A stretch of DNA of 64,000 nucleotides. It comes from RPQJ01 sp963731105. GTDB taxonomy: Bacteria; Pseudomonadota; Gammaproteobacteria; Steroidobacterales; Steroidobacteraceae. The stretch is from the NCBI GenBank assembly GCA_963731105.1, contig CAVSUM010000011.1, positions 384,475-448,474 of the forward strand. The letters are read 5' to 3'. The notes under the pieces are model-generated. The model was not told the origin of the DNA. It did not search any database and saw nothing but the letters and a program-made list of their open reading frames with translations. Position 1 is the first letter of the stretch. Each line of letters opens with the position of its first letter. Shown here one piece after another: positions 48,002-56,319 of the stretch. The position numbers were made by a program, and so were the translations under genes.

Positions 48002-48394
48002 ATGCCCGCCAACACGAATTACGGTACCGGCCGCCGCAAGTCCTCCACGGCCCGCGTGCACCTGCGCCCCGGCACCGGCAAGATCCGCATCAACGACCGG
48101 ACGATCGAGGACTTCTTCGGTCGCGAGACGGCGCGCATGATCGTGCGCCAGCCGCTCGAGCTGGTGCAGATGAGCGACCGCTTCGACGTCGAAGTGAACG
48201 TCGCCGGCGGCGGCATCACCGGCCAGGCCGGCGCCATCCGCCACGGCCTCACCCGGGCGCTGATGGATTACGACGAGTCGCTGCGCAAGGCGCTGCGCGT
48301 CGCCGGTTTCGTCACGCGCGATGCGCGCGAGGTCGAGCGCAAGAAGGTCGGCTTCCGCAAGGCGCGTCGCGGCACGCAGTTCTCGAAGCGCTAA
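48002..48394 (+). CDS. rpsI: 30S ribosomal protein S9
   Basis: A 130-residue small-subunit protein. It starts NYGTGRRKSSTARVHLRPGT and ends KKVGFRKARRGTQFSKR, the C-terminal tail that reaches the P-site tRNA. GGGITGQAGAIRHGLTRALM is the family signature. A tRNA-Gln gene starts 9 bases after the stop and must share the transcript. Confidence 0.98.
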   Translation: MPANTNYGTGRRKSSTARVHLRPGTGKIRINDRTIEDFFGRETARMIVRQPLELVQMSDRFDVEVNVAGGGITGQAGAIRHGLTRALMDYDESLRKALRVAGFVTRDAREVERKKVGFRKARRGTQFSKR

Positions 48395-48403
48395 CCCTGA
48401 TTT

Positions 48404-48477
48404 TGGGGGATCGTCTAGCGGTAGGACTACGGACTCTGACTCCGTCAACCTAGGTTCGAATCCTAGTCCCCCAGCCA
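48404..48477 (+). tRNA. tRNA-Gln (anticodon CTG)
   Basis: A complete 74-base cloverleaf: acceptor TGGGGGA/TCCCCCA with discriminator G and encoded CCA, anticodon stem ACGGA/TCCGT with loop CTCTGAC (anticodon CTG), and T-arm CCTAG-GTTCGAAT-CCTAG. The sequence closely follows gammaproteobacterial tRNA-Gln. The gene lies 9 bases after rpsI and is followed by a terminator. Confidence 0.96.
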
Positions 48478-48485
48478 CAAAACAC

Positions 48486-48518
48486 GAGGCCCGCCAATCG
48501 GCGGGCCTCTTTCGTTTT
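48486..48518 (+). terminator. Rho-independent terminator after tRNA-Gln
   Basis: A perfect 10-bp stem GAGGCCCGCC/GGCGGGCCTC (48486-48495 and 48500-48509) with loop AATC and a T-rich tail TTTCGTTTT. It ends the rplM-rpsI-tRNA transcript. Confidence 0.9.
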
Positions 48519-48695
48519 GTGGCTCGGGGACTAGGACGCGAACCTAGGAGTCCTAGGTTCGAACACATCGCGGTCGCGATGTGTGACGTTGCGGATTCGC
48601 GAGCTGCGCGCGCAGGCGCGCATAGCGTGCGCATCCGCAACGGCCCCAACGGGGCGCGCAGTCGAGAGGGCGCGCAATCCTAGTCCCCCAGCCAC
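48519..48695. repeat. tRNA-Gln-derived repeat region with 20-nt direct repeat (att-like scar)
   Basis: The last 20 bases of the tRNA region (48459-48478) recur exactly at 48676-48695. Between them are an inverted near-copy of the same end (48519-48536, one mismatch in 18), a 21-nt palindrome built from T-arm sequence (48540-48560), a 9-bp hairpin (48564-48572 with 48575-48583) and a 10-bp inverted repeat (48587-48596 with 48633-48642). No ORF is credible. The layout fits an integration/excision scar at a tRNA 3' end. Confidence 0.65.
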
Positions 48696-48741
48696 GCACG
48701 CGCAGCGTGCAAAAGCGCGTCGCGCAGACGCGATCGCATCC

Positions 48742-49174
48742 TCAAATCGCTTCTTCGCTCAGCGGCAGCAAGCGCGAATCCTCCAGCGCAGCCGTACGGT
48801 GCCCAGTCCCCGCCAGATACTCCGCGTTGGACGCGAACGCGAGAAATGCGGCGACGTCCCGCTGGCGCACCAGCATCGCCGCATCCCAGCGCTCCGTCGG
48901 CGGGCCCGATCAGGAAATGGCCGCCACGACCGTAGAACAGCAGCGCGCCGCCCGACTTCTCGAGATGGGGCAGCGTGTGCGCCATGTACTTGCGGTAGGC
49001 CGACTCACCGCTGATCGGTGTTGCCGGCGCAAGCTCCGGGCTGGCGGAGTAGTCCGCGACCTCGCGGAACCGCAGCAGGTTGAGCATCACGACACTGCCG
49101 GGCGGTGGCCGCGAAAAGAACGCGCTGGCGGCTGCGCCGGAGGGTTCGAGGTAGGTCCGTCCATCGGTGCTCAT
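48742..49174 (-). CDS. DUF1330-like protein, frameshifted
   Basis: A small alpha/beta-barrel-like protein of the DUF1330/ABM type: SVVMLNLLRFREVADYSASP, YRKYMAHTLPHLEKSGGALL and FYGRGGHFLIGPAD. Removing one base near 48895 continues it as ERWDAAMLVRQRDVAAFLAF, then NAEYLAGTGHRTAALEDSRL, with a stop at 48742-48744. About 143 residues when corrected. It trails the glc genes by a short gap. No enzymatic function is known. Confidence 0.72.
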
Positions 49175-49183
49175 GGGGTTCCT

Positions 49184-49685
49184 TCAGGCGGAGACGCGGC
49201 CCGTCGCTTGCGCCGCCTGCAGCGACACCAGTTTGCCGCCGTCGAGTCGTTGCCGCCCGACTTCGCGGAAGCCGAAGCGCGCATGGAATCGCTCCGACGC
49301 CGGGTTCGGTGGCTCCACATCGTACTCGCAGGTCACGAGGTCCACCGAGTGCGTCGCCGCAAACTCGAACACGTCGCGATACAGCAGGGCGCCGGCGCCG
49401 CGGCCACGGGCGGCGCTCGCGACCACCACGCGATCCACGTACAGGAACCGCTCGTAGCGACTAGCGCAAACCACCGGTAGTTCGGGCTGTCGTACGCGGC
49501 GCCCTCACGGAAGGCGAGCAGGAATGCCACGACTGGGCGTCGTCCTCGACCACGCGGCGCACGCCGCCACGCCCTCGAGCCGTGCGAGTCGCTCGCGCGG
49601 ACAACGGGCTGAGCACCGCGACCGACTCCTCGTTGAGCGCGAGGATCGCATCGAAATCCGCCGCGATCGCGGGACGCAGCTTCAC
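49184..49685 (-). pseudogene. GNAT acetyltransferase remnant with several frameshifts
   Basis: Family-like pieces lie in order but in different frames: KLRPAIAADFDAILALNEES, then RLARLEGVAAC, then VVEDDAQ, then VAFLLAFREGAAYDSPNYRW, then SRYERFLYVDRVVVASAARG and NPASERFHARFGFREVGRQR. At least four indels of mixed sign fall between 49450 and 49600. GTG 49685 overlaps the glcF stop, so the gene was once coupled to the glc operon. With this many lesions a true pseudogene is more likely than in the single-lesion genes. Confidence 0.7.
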
Positions 49686-50921
49686 GCCGCGGGCCGCCGT
49701 TCCAGTGCGTCGGCCACCAGCTCGATCCAGTGCCGCACCGGCACCGGGCTCGCGCCGCGCAGGTGCTCGAGGCAGCCGATGTTCGCGGTCGCGATGGCCT
49801 GCGGTGAGCCGACGGTCAGTGCCGCGACCTTGCGCCGGCGCAGCTCGTCGGACAGGTCCGGCTGCAGGATCGAATAGGTCCCGGCGGAGCCACAGCACAG
49901 AGTTGCTTCGCGCGTCGGCTCGAGGCCGAAGCCGGCGGCCTGCAGCAGTGCCTCGACCCGCCCGCCGAGCTGCTGTCCGTGCTGCAGCGTGCAGGGCGCC
50001 TGCCACGCCACGCGCAAACCGGTGCCTGGCGCCAGCCCCGCGCGCGACAGGTCGGCCGGATCGATGATCTCCGCAAGGTCGCGCGTCGCCCCGCTCACAC
50101 GCCGCGCTCGATCCGCGTACGCGGCATCCTCGGCGAGCAGCCGGCCGTAGTCCTTCACCATCAGGCCGCAGGCGCTCGCCGAACTGACGATGGCCTCCGC
50201 TCCGGCATCGAGAGCCGCGCAGCACGCGTCGACGTTGCGTCGTGCCTGCTCGAGCGCGCGCCCGGTGTGTCCGAGGTGATGACCGAGTGCGCCGCAGCAC
50301 TGCTCGCCCGCGACGCGCTCGACGCCGATGCCGATGCGATCGAGCACTCGCGCTGCAGCGGCGTTGATCCCGGGGGCGAGCCCGGGCTGTACGCAGCCGT
50401 CGAGCAGCACGACGCGACGCGCGTGGCGCGACGCCGTGCCGGCGGCAGCCGGCGACGGTCGCGGCGGTATGCGCGCCTGCACCGTCGCGGGCAGCCAGCC
50501 CACGCATCGCCTGGCCGACCCGCAGCACCGTCGCGAACAGGCGCGGCCGTGACAGGAACTCGACGAACGATCGCCGCAGTGCGCGCTGCGGCAGCGTGCG
50601 CGGCACGCGTTCTTCGACCAGTTCCCGCCCGAGATCGATCAGCCGCCCGTACTCCACGCCGGACGGGCAGGCCCGCTCGCAGGCGCGGCAGGTCAGGCAG
50701 CGGTCGAGGTGCTCGCGCGTGGTCGCCGTCGCCGGCGCGCCCTCGACCAGTTGCTTGATGAGGTAGATGCGCCCGCGCGGGCTGTCGAGCTCGTTGCCCG
50801 TCACCCGGTAGGTGGGACACGCGGGCAGGCAGAACCCGCAGTGCACGCAGTTGCGCAGCAGCGCCTGCGCGGCGCGTCCGCGCGGCGTGTCCTCGAGTCC
50901 CGCGGCCGGTCGGGAAAACAT
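49682..50921 (-). CDS. glcF: Glycolate oxidase iron-sulfur subunit GlcF, frameshifted
   Basis: The electron-transfer subunit of membrane-associated glycolate oxidase. Two [4Fe-4S] motifs are CVHCGFCLPACPTY and CLTCRACERACPSGVEYG. Two CCG-type domains follow (LLDGCVQPGLAPGINAAAAR ... EQCCGALGHHLG, and ATLCCGSAGTYSILQPDL). The frame slips within AMRGWLPATVQARIP; one base must be removed in a run of C at 50498-50500. ATG 50921 is 4 bases from the glcE stop. About 412 residues when corrected. Confidence 0.9.
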
Positions 50922-50925
50922 GGCG

Positions 50926-51985
50926 CTACAGGTCCGCGTACATCCGGCCGGGGTTGAGGATGCCGGCGGGATCGAACTCGCGCTTGAGCGCGCGGTGCAG
51001 CTGCAGCAGCGGGCCGGGCAGTGGCGCGAAGACTTCGCTGTCGGTCGCGTCGCCGCGAAACCGTGTGGCGTGTCCGCCGGAGCGCGGCGGCGGCTGCGAA
51101 GGCGGTCGTGCCGGCGCTGCAGCGATACCAGCGCTGCTGGCCGTTCCACTCGATCAGGGGCGTGTCACCGAGGGCGAGCGGTGGTGCAAGGGGCGGCAGG
51201 TTGCAGCGCCAGAGCGATCCGGATCCGCCGAAGAACGGATGCGTCTGCTCGCGCAGGCTGGTCCAGAAGGCCGGTGCATCCGCCAGCACCTCGCCTCCCA
51301 GGCGCTGCGCGACGACGTCGAGCGTCGCCTCCGAACCCTCGAAGCGCAGGAACAGCTGGCCGTCGCACCAGGCACTGGCCGTCATCGGCAGGGCGCCGCG
51401 TGCCAGGTCGGCGAGCCGCGCCAGAGCGGACGACTCGTGCATCTCGAACGCCAGCGTGCGCTCGCCAGCCGGCTGCGGCAGCACCTTGAGCGACACGTCG
51501 AGCAGCACGCCGAGGATGCCGAGCGAGCCGGCCATCAGCCGCGCGACGTCGTAGCCGGCGACGTTCTTCATCACCTCGCCGCCGAAGCGCAGCACGCGGC
51601 CGTCGCCGGTCAGCACCCGGGCGCCGAGCACGAAGTCGCGCAACGGGCCCGCCCACATGCGTGCCGGGCCGGCCAGTCCCGCCGCGACCGTGCCGCCGAG
51701 CGTCGCCTGCGCGCCGAAATGCGGCGGCTCGAACGGCAGCCGCTGTCCGCTGCCCGCGAGCTGCGCCTCGACGGCGGCGAGCGGCGTGCCGCCGCGCGCG
51801 GTCAGTACCAGCTCGGCGGGGTCGTGGCGGAGGATGCCGGCGTGGCTGCGCATCGACAGCAGCTCGCCCGCCACGGGCCGGCCGTAGAAACGCTTGCTGT
51901 CGCCGCCCGCGATGCGCAGCGGCGTGCCGGCCGCCGTCGCCGCGCGTACCTGCGCAACCAGTTCCGGCGTGGCGTCGTGGTCCAT
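50926..51985 (-). CDS. glcE: Glycolate oxidase FAD-binding subunit GlcE, frameshifted
   Basis: A FAD-binding type 4 protein of about 352 residues. Visible are PLRIAGGDSKRFYGRPVAGE, LPFEPPHFGAQATLGGTVAA, RDFVLGARVLTGDGRVLRFG and KNVAGYDVARLMAGSLGILG. Near the C-terminus the frame slips; removing one base at about 51080 gives GGHATRFRGDATDSEVFAPL and the ending FDPAGILNPGRMYADL, stop 50926-50928. glcD ends 6 bases upstream. Confidence 0.9.
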
Positions 51986-51991
51986 CGCGAT

Positions 51992-53449
51992 TCAGAAGCG
52001 GGGCAGGTGGGCGAACGGCAGCTTGCCGCCGTGCACGCGCATCGCACCGTAGTCCGCACAACGGGCGAGCGTCGGCACGGCCTTGCCTGGATTCAGCAGT
52101 CCGTCCGGATCGAAGGCGCGCTTCACGCCATGGAAGGCCTCGAGTTCGTCCGCGCCGAACTGGGTGCACATCGGGCCGAGCTTCTCGACGCCGACGCCGT
52201 GCTCGCCGGTGACCGTGCCGCCCACGGCGACGCACAACTCGAGGATCTCCGCGCCGAGCCGTTCCGCACGCTCGATGGCGCCCGGCTCGCCGGCGTCGAA
52301 CAGGATCAGCGGATGCAGGTTGCCGTCGCCGGCATGGAACACGTTCGCCACGGCCAGGCCGGCAGCCTGCGACATCACGCCGATGCGCTCGAGCACGTCG
52401 GCCAGGTGCCGCCGTGGAATGGTGCCGTCCATGCAGAAGTAGTCGGGCGCGAGGCGACCGACCGCCGGGAATGCCGACTTGCGGCCCGACCACATGCGCA
52501 GCCGTTCGGCCTGATCGGCCGCGACCCGCAACGTGGTGGCGCCGCAGTCGCGCAGCAGCGCGGTGACCACCTGCAGGTCACGCTCCACGTCGTGCTGCAG
52601 CCCGTCGAGCTCGCAGAGCAGCAGCGCCGCGGCGTCGGTGGGGTAGCCGCAGCGCACGAACGCCTCGGCGGCGCGAATGGCCGGTGCGTCCATCATCTCG
52701 AGCCCGGCCGGCACGATGCCGGCGGCGATGATCTTCCCGACCGCGTCGGCGCAGCGGCGCAGGTCGGCGAACGACGCCATCAACAGTTCGACGCGCTCCG
52801 GCAGCGGCTTCAGGCGCACGGTCGCCTCGAGTACCACGCCCAGCATGCCCTCGGAGCCGGTCAGCAGCGCGAGCAGCGGCAGCCCCGGCGCTTCACCCGC
52901 GACGGAGCCGAGTGCCAGCACGTCGCCGTCGATGGTTGCGACGCGAACCTCGAGCAGGTTGTGAACCGTGAGCCCGTGCTTCAGGCAGTGCACGCCGCCG
53001 GAGTTCTCCGCGACGTTGCCGCCGATGGTGCAGGCGACCTGCGAGGACGGATCGGGCGCGTAGTAGAGGCCGTGCGGCGCCGCGGCCTGCGAGATCTCGA
53101 GGTTGGTGACGCCCGGCTCGACGCGCGCCAGCCGCCGCGCGGCGTCGACCTCGAGGATGCGGTTGAGGCGCGCCAGCACCAGCAGCACGCCACCCGCGAC
53201 CGGCAGCGCGCCTCCGGACAATCCGGTGCCGGCACCGCGCGCGACGACCGGCGTGCCGTGGCGCCGGCAGGCGCGCAGCACCGCGACCACCTCGGCCTCG
53301 GTCTGCGGCAGGACCACGATGTCGGGTCGGAGCCGCTGCGTGTTGAGTGCGTCGCACTCGAACGGGGTGCAGGCCTCGGCCGACACCAGCACGGCGTCGG
53401 GTCGGAGCGCGGCGCGAAGTTCGCGGACGAGGGCCGGGTCAGGCGTCAC
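51992..53449 (-). CDS. glcD: Glycolate oxidase catalytic subunit GlcD
   Basis: A 485-residue flavoprotein that oxidises glycolate to glyoxylate. The FAD domain shows PVVARGAGTGLSGGALPVAG, ACTIGGNVAENSGGVHCLKH and LLTGSEGMLGVVLEATVRLK. The C-terminal FAD-oxidase domain shows VANVFHAGDGNLHPLILFD and TGEHGVGVEKLGPMCTQFG. D-lactate dehydrogenase is related, but the following glcE and glcF genes favour glycolate oxidase. GTG 53449 overlaps the rpiA stop by 11 bases. Confidence 0.94.
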   Translation of the reverse strand: MTPDPALVRELRAALRPDAVLVSAEACTPFECDALNTQRLRPDIVVLPQTEAEVVAVLRACRRHGTPVVARGAGTGLSGGALPVAGGVLLVLARLNRILEVDAARRLARVEPGVTNLEISQAAAPHGLYYAPDPSSQVACTIGGNVAENSGGVHCLKHGLTVHNLLEVRVATIDGDVLALGSVAGEAPGLPLLALLTGSEGMLGVVLEATVRLKPLPERVELLMASFADLRRCADAVGKIIAAGIVPAGLEMMDAPAIRAAEAFVRCGYPTDAAALLLCELDGLQHDVERDLQVVTALLRDCGATTLRVAADQAERLRMWSGRKSAFPAVGRLAPDYFCMDGTIPRRHLADVLERIGVMSQAAGLAVANVFHAGDGNLHPLILFDAGEPGAIERAERLGAEILELCVAVGGTVTGEHGVGVEKLGPMCTQFGADELEAFHGVKRAFDPDGLLNPGKAVPTLARCADYGAMRVHGGKLPFAHLPRF

Positions 53450-54104
53450 GCGCCAACGTTACGACGCCCGAGGCCGTCCCGACCAGTAGTACATCCGCGG
53501 GGCGGCGGGCGAACAGCCCGACCGTCACGACGCCGGCGAGCTGGTTGATCTCGCCCTCGAGCGCGACGGGATCGTGGATGTCGAGGCCGCGCACGTCGAG
53601 GATGTGGTTGCCGTTGTCGGTCACGAGGCCCTCCCGCCAGACGGGCTCGCCGCCGAGGCGCGCGAGCTGGCCGGCGACGTAGCGCCGCGCCATCGGGATC
53701 ACCTCGACGGGCAGCGGGAAGCGCCCGAGCCGCTCGACCAGCTTCTTCTCGTCGACGATGCAGACGAAGCGGCGCGCGGCGGCCGCCACGATTTTCTCGC
53801 GGGTGAGCGCGCCACCACCGCCCTTGATCAGGTGCAGGGCGCGGGTCGCCTCGTCGGCGCCGTCGACGTACAGGCCGAGGTCAGCGGTCTCGTTCAGGTC
53901 GAGCACCGGGATGCCGTGCGCGGCGAGCCGGCGCGTGCTGGCTTCGGAGCTCGACACCGCCGCGGCGACGCGCTGCCGGACCGCGGCCAGCGCATCGATG
54001 AAATAGTTGACGGTGGAGCCGGTGCCGACGCCGACCACGGCGCCGTCGGCGAGGTAGTCGAGGGCAGCCTCGGCCGCGCGCTGCTTCAACTGGTCCTGGT
54101 TCAT
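53439..54104 (-). CDS. rpiA: Ribose-5-phosphate isomerase A
   Basis: A 221-residue enzyme of the pentose phosphate pathway. Seen are DGAVVGVGTGSTVNYFIDAL, VYVDGADEATRALHLIKGGG and GALTREKIVAAAARRFVCIV, which carry the catalytic Asp, Glu and Lys. It overlaps glcD by 11 bases, so it leads the rpiA-glcDEF unit. Confidence 0.95.
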   Translation of the reverse strand: MNQDQLKQRAAEAALDYLADGAVVGVGTGSTVNYFIDALAAVRQRVAAAVSSSEASTRRLAAHGIPVLDLNETADLGLYVDGADEATRALHLIKGGGGALTREKIVAAAARRFVCIVDEKKLVERLGRFPLPVEVIPMARRYVAGQLARLGGEPVWREGLVTDNGNHILDVRGLDIHDPVALEGEINQLAGVVTVGLFARRPADVLLVGTASGVVTLARDA

Positions 54105-54127
54105 GCGGACTTGCGACCCCCAGATAC

Positions 54128-54155
54128 GACTGTGCCCGCTTGCGCGGGCACAGTC
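54128..54155. terminator. Strong hairpin between the basic peptide gene and rpiA
   Basis: A perfect 12-bp stem (54128-54139 with 54144-54155) with a 4-nt loop lies 20 bases after the peptide stop. No T-tract follows on the minus strand, so it may attenuate or protect the short mRNA instead of terminating it fully. Confidence 0.5.
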
Positions 54156-54175
54156 TTGAAGACTAAGCGTGAAGC

Positions 54176-54250
54176 TTACTTCTTCTTGGCGGCCTTCTTG
54201 GGCTTCGCCTTCGCCTTCGCCTTCTTCACAGCCTTTTTCTTAGCAGCCAT
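54176..54250 (-). CDS. 24-residue lysine/alanine-rich peptide
   Basis: The gene encodes 24 residues: MAAKKKAVKKAK, then a KAKAK/PKKAA section ending KKK. Only Met, Ala, Lys, Val and Pro occur, with more than half Lys. The start is well supported: GGAGA lies 7 bases before ATG 54250, and a TTGCAA-17-TAAATA promoter is just upstream. A strong hairpin follows. The composition matches the tails of histone H1-like and AlgP-like proteins and of RplQ and RsfS here. It may be a free nucleic-acid-binding peptide. It is too short for homology to be decisive. Confidence 0.7.
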   Translation of the reverse strand: MAAKKKAVKKAKAKAKPKKAAKKK

Positions 54251-54285
54251 TTGCATATCTCCATGTCGGGTTAGTCCGGGCGCAG

Positions 54286-54314
54286 TATTTACAGAAATCA
54301 AAACCACATTGCAA
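54286..54314 (-). promoter_or_regulatory. Promoter of the lysine-rich peptide gene
   Basis: On the minus strand, TTGCAA (54309-54314) and TAAATA (54286-54291) are 17 bp apart in one of the few AT-rich patches of the window. The expected transcript starts about 28 bases before the ATG. Confidence 0.5.
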
Positions 54315-54420
54315 GAGGTACGTCACGAATTCTTCTTGCGTGCTTCTCGGTGATGTGCTCCGCCACGGTCGCAGTGAACACGCGCGACGATGCGCTCGCG
54401 CTGTGATTCACGGCATCTGC

Positions 54421-54885
54421 TCACGCGAGCGAGGTGATGAAGCGCCACTCGTCACGCGTCAACGGCGTCACCGACAATCGGTTGCCGCGACGCAGGATCA
54501 GCAGCTCCGCGAGCGCTCCGTGCGCATGTTTGCGCAAGGTTTCGAGCGTGATCGGCGGCTCGATCCGTCGCTCGAGTCGCACGTCGACGCTGTACCAGCG
54601 CGGGTTCGCCGGATCGCTCTGCGGGTCGAAGTACGCGTGCTTGCGGTCGAGCGCGGCCCGTTCGGGATAGCCCGCGCGCACCACGCGCACCACGCCGTAG
54701 ATGCCCGGCACGTCGCAGCTCGAGTGGTAGAGGAAGCCCTGGTCGCCGATCCGCATCTCGTCGCGCAGCATGTTGCGTACCTGGTAGTTGCGCACCCCGT
54801 CCCAGGCGGTGGTGGCGTCTCTGGCGCGGGCGAGGTCGTCGACGCCGAACGTCGCGGGCTCGGTCTTGAACAGCCAGTACTTCAC
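54421..54885 (-). CDS. EVE-domain protein
   Basis: A 154-residue PUA-like EVE protein: KYWLFKTEPATFGVDDLARA, WDGVRNYQVRNMLRDEMRIG, GFLYHSSCDVPGIYGVVRVV, and NPRWYSVDVRLERRIEPPIT with the end LSVTPLTRDEWRFITSLA. EVE domains can bind modified bases in DNA or RNA. Stand-alone copies near fau and zapA are common in gammaproteobacteria. GTG 54885 overlaps the fau stop (GTGA). Confidence 0.92.
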   Translation of the reverse strand: MKYWLFKTEPATFGVDDLARARDATTAWDGVRNYQVRNMLRDEMRIGDQGFLYHSSCDVPGIYGVVRVVRAGYPERAALDRKHAYFDPQSDPANPRWYSVDVRLERRIEPPITLETLRKHAHGALAELLILRRGNRLSVTPLTRDEWRFITSLA

Positions 54886-55511
54886 GGCGGTGTCCTCCGT
54901 TGCGAGTCACGCGCGGGCACGATCACGCCGTGCTCGGTGACCACGAGGTCGAGCGGCACGTCCCAGGGCGAGACGGGAATGGCCGGGAGTTCCTGGCAGG
55001 CGAACGCGACGCCGACCAGCCGGGGGCGACGCCAGTGGCGCGTCGTGTCGAGGCGACGCCGCAGCGCGCGGTCGTAGTAGCCGGCGCCCATGCCGAGCCG
55101 GTTGCCGCGCCGGTCGAAGCCCACCAGCGGCAGCACCACGACGTCGAGGGTGACCACGGCGCGGGCACCGGCCGCGCTGCCAGGCTCGACGATGCCGAAC
55201 GCGTTGGTGCGGCGCGCGCCGTCCGCGGTCCACGGTGTGAACAACATGCGGCGCTTGCGGCGACTGGCGATTCGCGGCACGTACGCTCGCGCGCCGCGGC
55301 GCCACGCGAGCTCGAGGCAGGGCCTGACGTCGACCTCGCCCGGCATGGGGACGTAGAGCGCGACGTGGGCGCCGCGACGGAACAGGCCGAGTCGCTCGAG
55401 CGCGGCGCAGATGTCCGCCTCGGCACGGGCCCGGGTCGGGGCGTCGAGCGTGCGGCGCTCGGCCCGCAGGCGGTGGCGTGCGGCGCGGACGTCGGCAGTG
55501 GGTTGCGCCAT
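54882..55511 (-). CDS. fau: 5-formyltetrahydrofolate cyclo-ligase
   Basis: A 209-residue enzyme (YgfA/Fau) that turns 5-formyl-THF into 5,10-methenyl-THF and, in E. coli, is co-transcribed with 6S RNA. The ATP/phosphate loop GNRLGMGAGYYDRALRRRLD and VVLPLVGFDRR are present. ATG 55511 (MAQPTADVRAARHRLRAERR) is chosen because the upstream sequence belongs to the 6S RNA 3' arm. Confidence 0.94.
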   Translation of the reverse strand: MAQPTADVRAARHRLRAERRTLDAPTRARAEADICAALERLGLFRRGAHVALYVPMPGEVDVRPCLELAWRRGARAYVPRIASRRKRRMLFTPWTADGARRTNAFGIVEPGSAAGARAVVTLDVVVLPLVGFDRRGNRLGMGAGYYDRALRRRLDTTRHWRRPRLVGVAFACQELPAIPVSPWDVPLDLVVTEHGVIVPARDSQRRTPP

Positions 55512-55542
55512 GCGGTCAGCCCGCCGGGGAGGGAAAGGGGAT

Positions 55543-55731
55543 GGCGCCACCCGCATGTGCCGTCACGAACCATTGCTCTCGACATGGAGCAATAGTCGGG
55601 GAAGGCCGCAGCACCTAAGGCTTCCCGCTCGAGGCGGACTTGCACAATGGTGCCGACAGACCAGCTCCCCAGGGTGTTGAACTTAAGGTCGAGAGGTAAC
55701 CCGGACCGTGTCGAACACCGCAGGCGGCGCC
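55543..55731 (-). ncRNA. ssrS: 6S RNA
   Basis: The 189-nt gap between zapA and fau has the position, strand and length of 6S RNA (184 nt in E. coli), which sequesters sigma70 RNA polymerase. The 5' end GGCGCCGCCTGCG pairs with the 3' end TGCGGGTGGCGCC in a closing stem with G-U pairs. The internal segment GTCCGCCTCGAGCGGGAAGC followed by CTTA resembles the E. coli GTCCGTCCGAGAAGCCTTA. No ORF of credible composition is present. Ends are set by the stem and are approximate. Confidence 0.8.
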
Positions 55732-55764
55732 AAATCGTCGGGAGCGCGGTCGAGCCCGCGCCCC

Positions 55765-56082
55765 CTAAAGTTCCAGTTGCTGGCCCTTCTCGAGGGCCGA
55801 TTCCACTCGCTCCCGCAACCGCTGCAGCTTGGCGCCGAGCTCGGCGTCGACGCTCGAGCCGTTGCGGCGCAGCTTGATCAGCTCGTTGGCGAGGTTGAGC
55901 GCCGAGATGACCGCGATGCGGTCGACCCCGACCACCTTGCCCGAGTCGCGCACCTCGCGCATCTTCGCGTCGAGGTACTCGGCGGAGTCTAGCAGGTCGG
56001 AGCGTTCCTCCGGCGGGCAGGCCACCTGGTACTCGCGGTCCAGCAGCCGCACGCTCACGCGCGCCACGCGGTCTTCGCTCAC
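55765..56082 (-). CDS. zapA: Cell division protein ZapA
   Basis: A 105-residue FtsZ-ring stabiliser. Seen are RVSVRLLDREYQVACPPEER, LLDSAEYLDAKMREVRDSG and VDRIAVISALNLANELIKLR, then a C-terminal coiled coil. GTG 56082 overlaps the stop of the upstream zapB-like gene. The transcript continues into 6S RNA and fau. Confidence 0.93.
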   Translation of the reverse strand: MSEDRVARVSVRLLDREYQVACPPEERSDLLDSAEYLDAKMREVRDSGKVVGVDRIAVISALNLANELIKLRRNGSSVDAELGAKLQRLRERVESALEKGQQLEL

Positions 56083-56312
56083 GAGCCGTGCTCCATCGCC
56101 TTGAGGCGGCCGATCATCGCTTCGACCCGCGCCCGCACCTGCTCGTTCTTCTGCAGCAGGCTGGCGCGTTCCGTCATCAGCGTGTCCTGGCGCTGCCGCA
56201 GCGCTCGGTTCTCTTCCTTGAGCTGGCCGACGGTGGCGACGAGTTCGTCGATGCGGCGCTCGAGGCGCTTCAACTCGGCGTCGACCGCGGTGCGTGCGCT
56301 GGGTTCGGTCAT
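56079..56312 (-). CDS. Small coiled-coil protein (TIGR02449/ZapB-like)
   Basis: A 77-residue protein, nearly all coiled coil: ELKRLERRIDELVATVGQLK, EENRALRQRQDTLMTERASL, LQKNEQVRARVEAMIGRLKA. Genes of this type precede zapA in many high-GC gammaproteobacteria and are thought to work with FtsZ/ZapA. The ATG at 56312 is only about 7 bases from the -10 box, so the mRNA may be leaderless. The stop overlaps zapA (GTGA). Confidence 0.85.
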   Translation of the reverse strand: MTEPSARTAVDAELKRLERRIDELVATVGQLKEENRALRQRQDTLMTERASLLQKNEQVRARVEAMIGRLKAMEHGS

Positions 56313-56319
56313 GCGCGGA

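Noticed and set aside
48519..48695. A second tRNA gene after tRNA-Gln
   Set aside because: Only 3'-end and T-arm pieces are present, some inverted; there is no acceptor 5' strand or anticodon arm.
51992..53449. D-lactate dehydrogenase instead of GlcD
   Set aside because: The family is shared, but glcE and glcF follow directly in order, which identifies glycolate oxidase.
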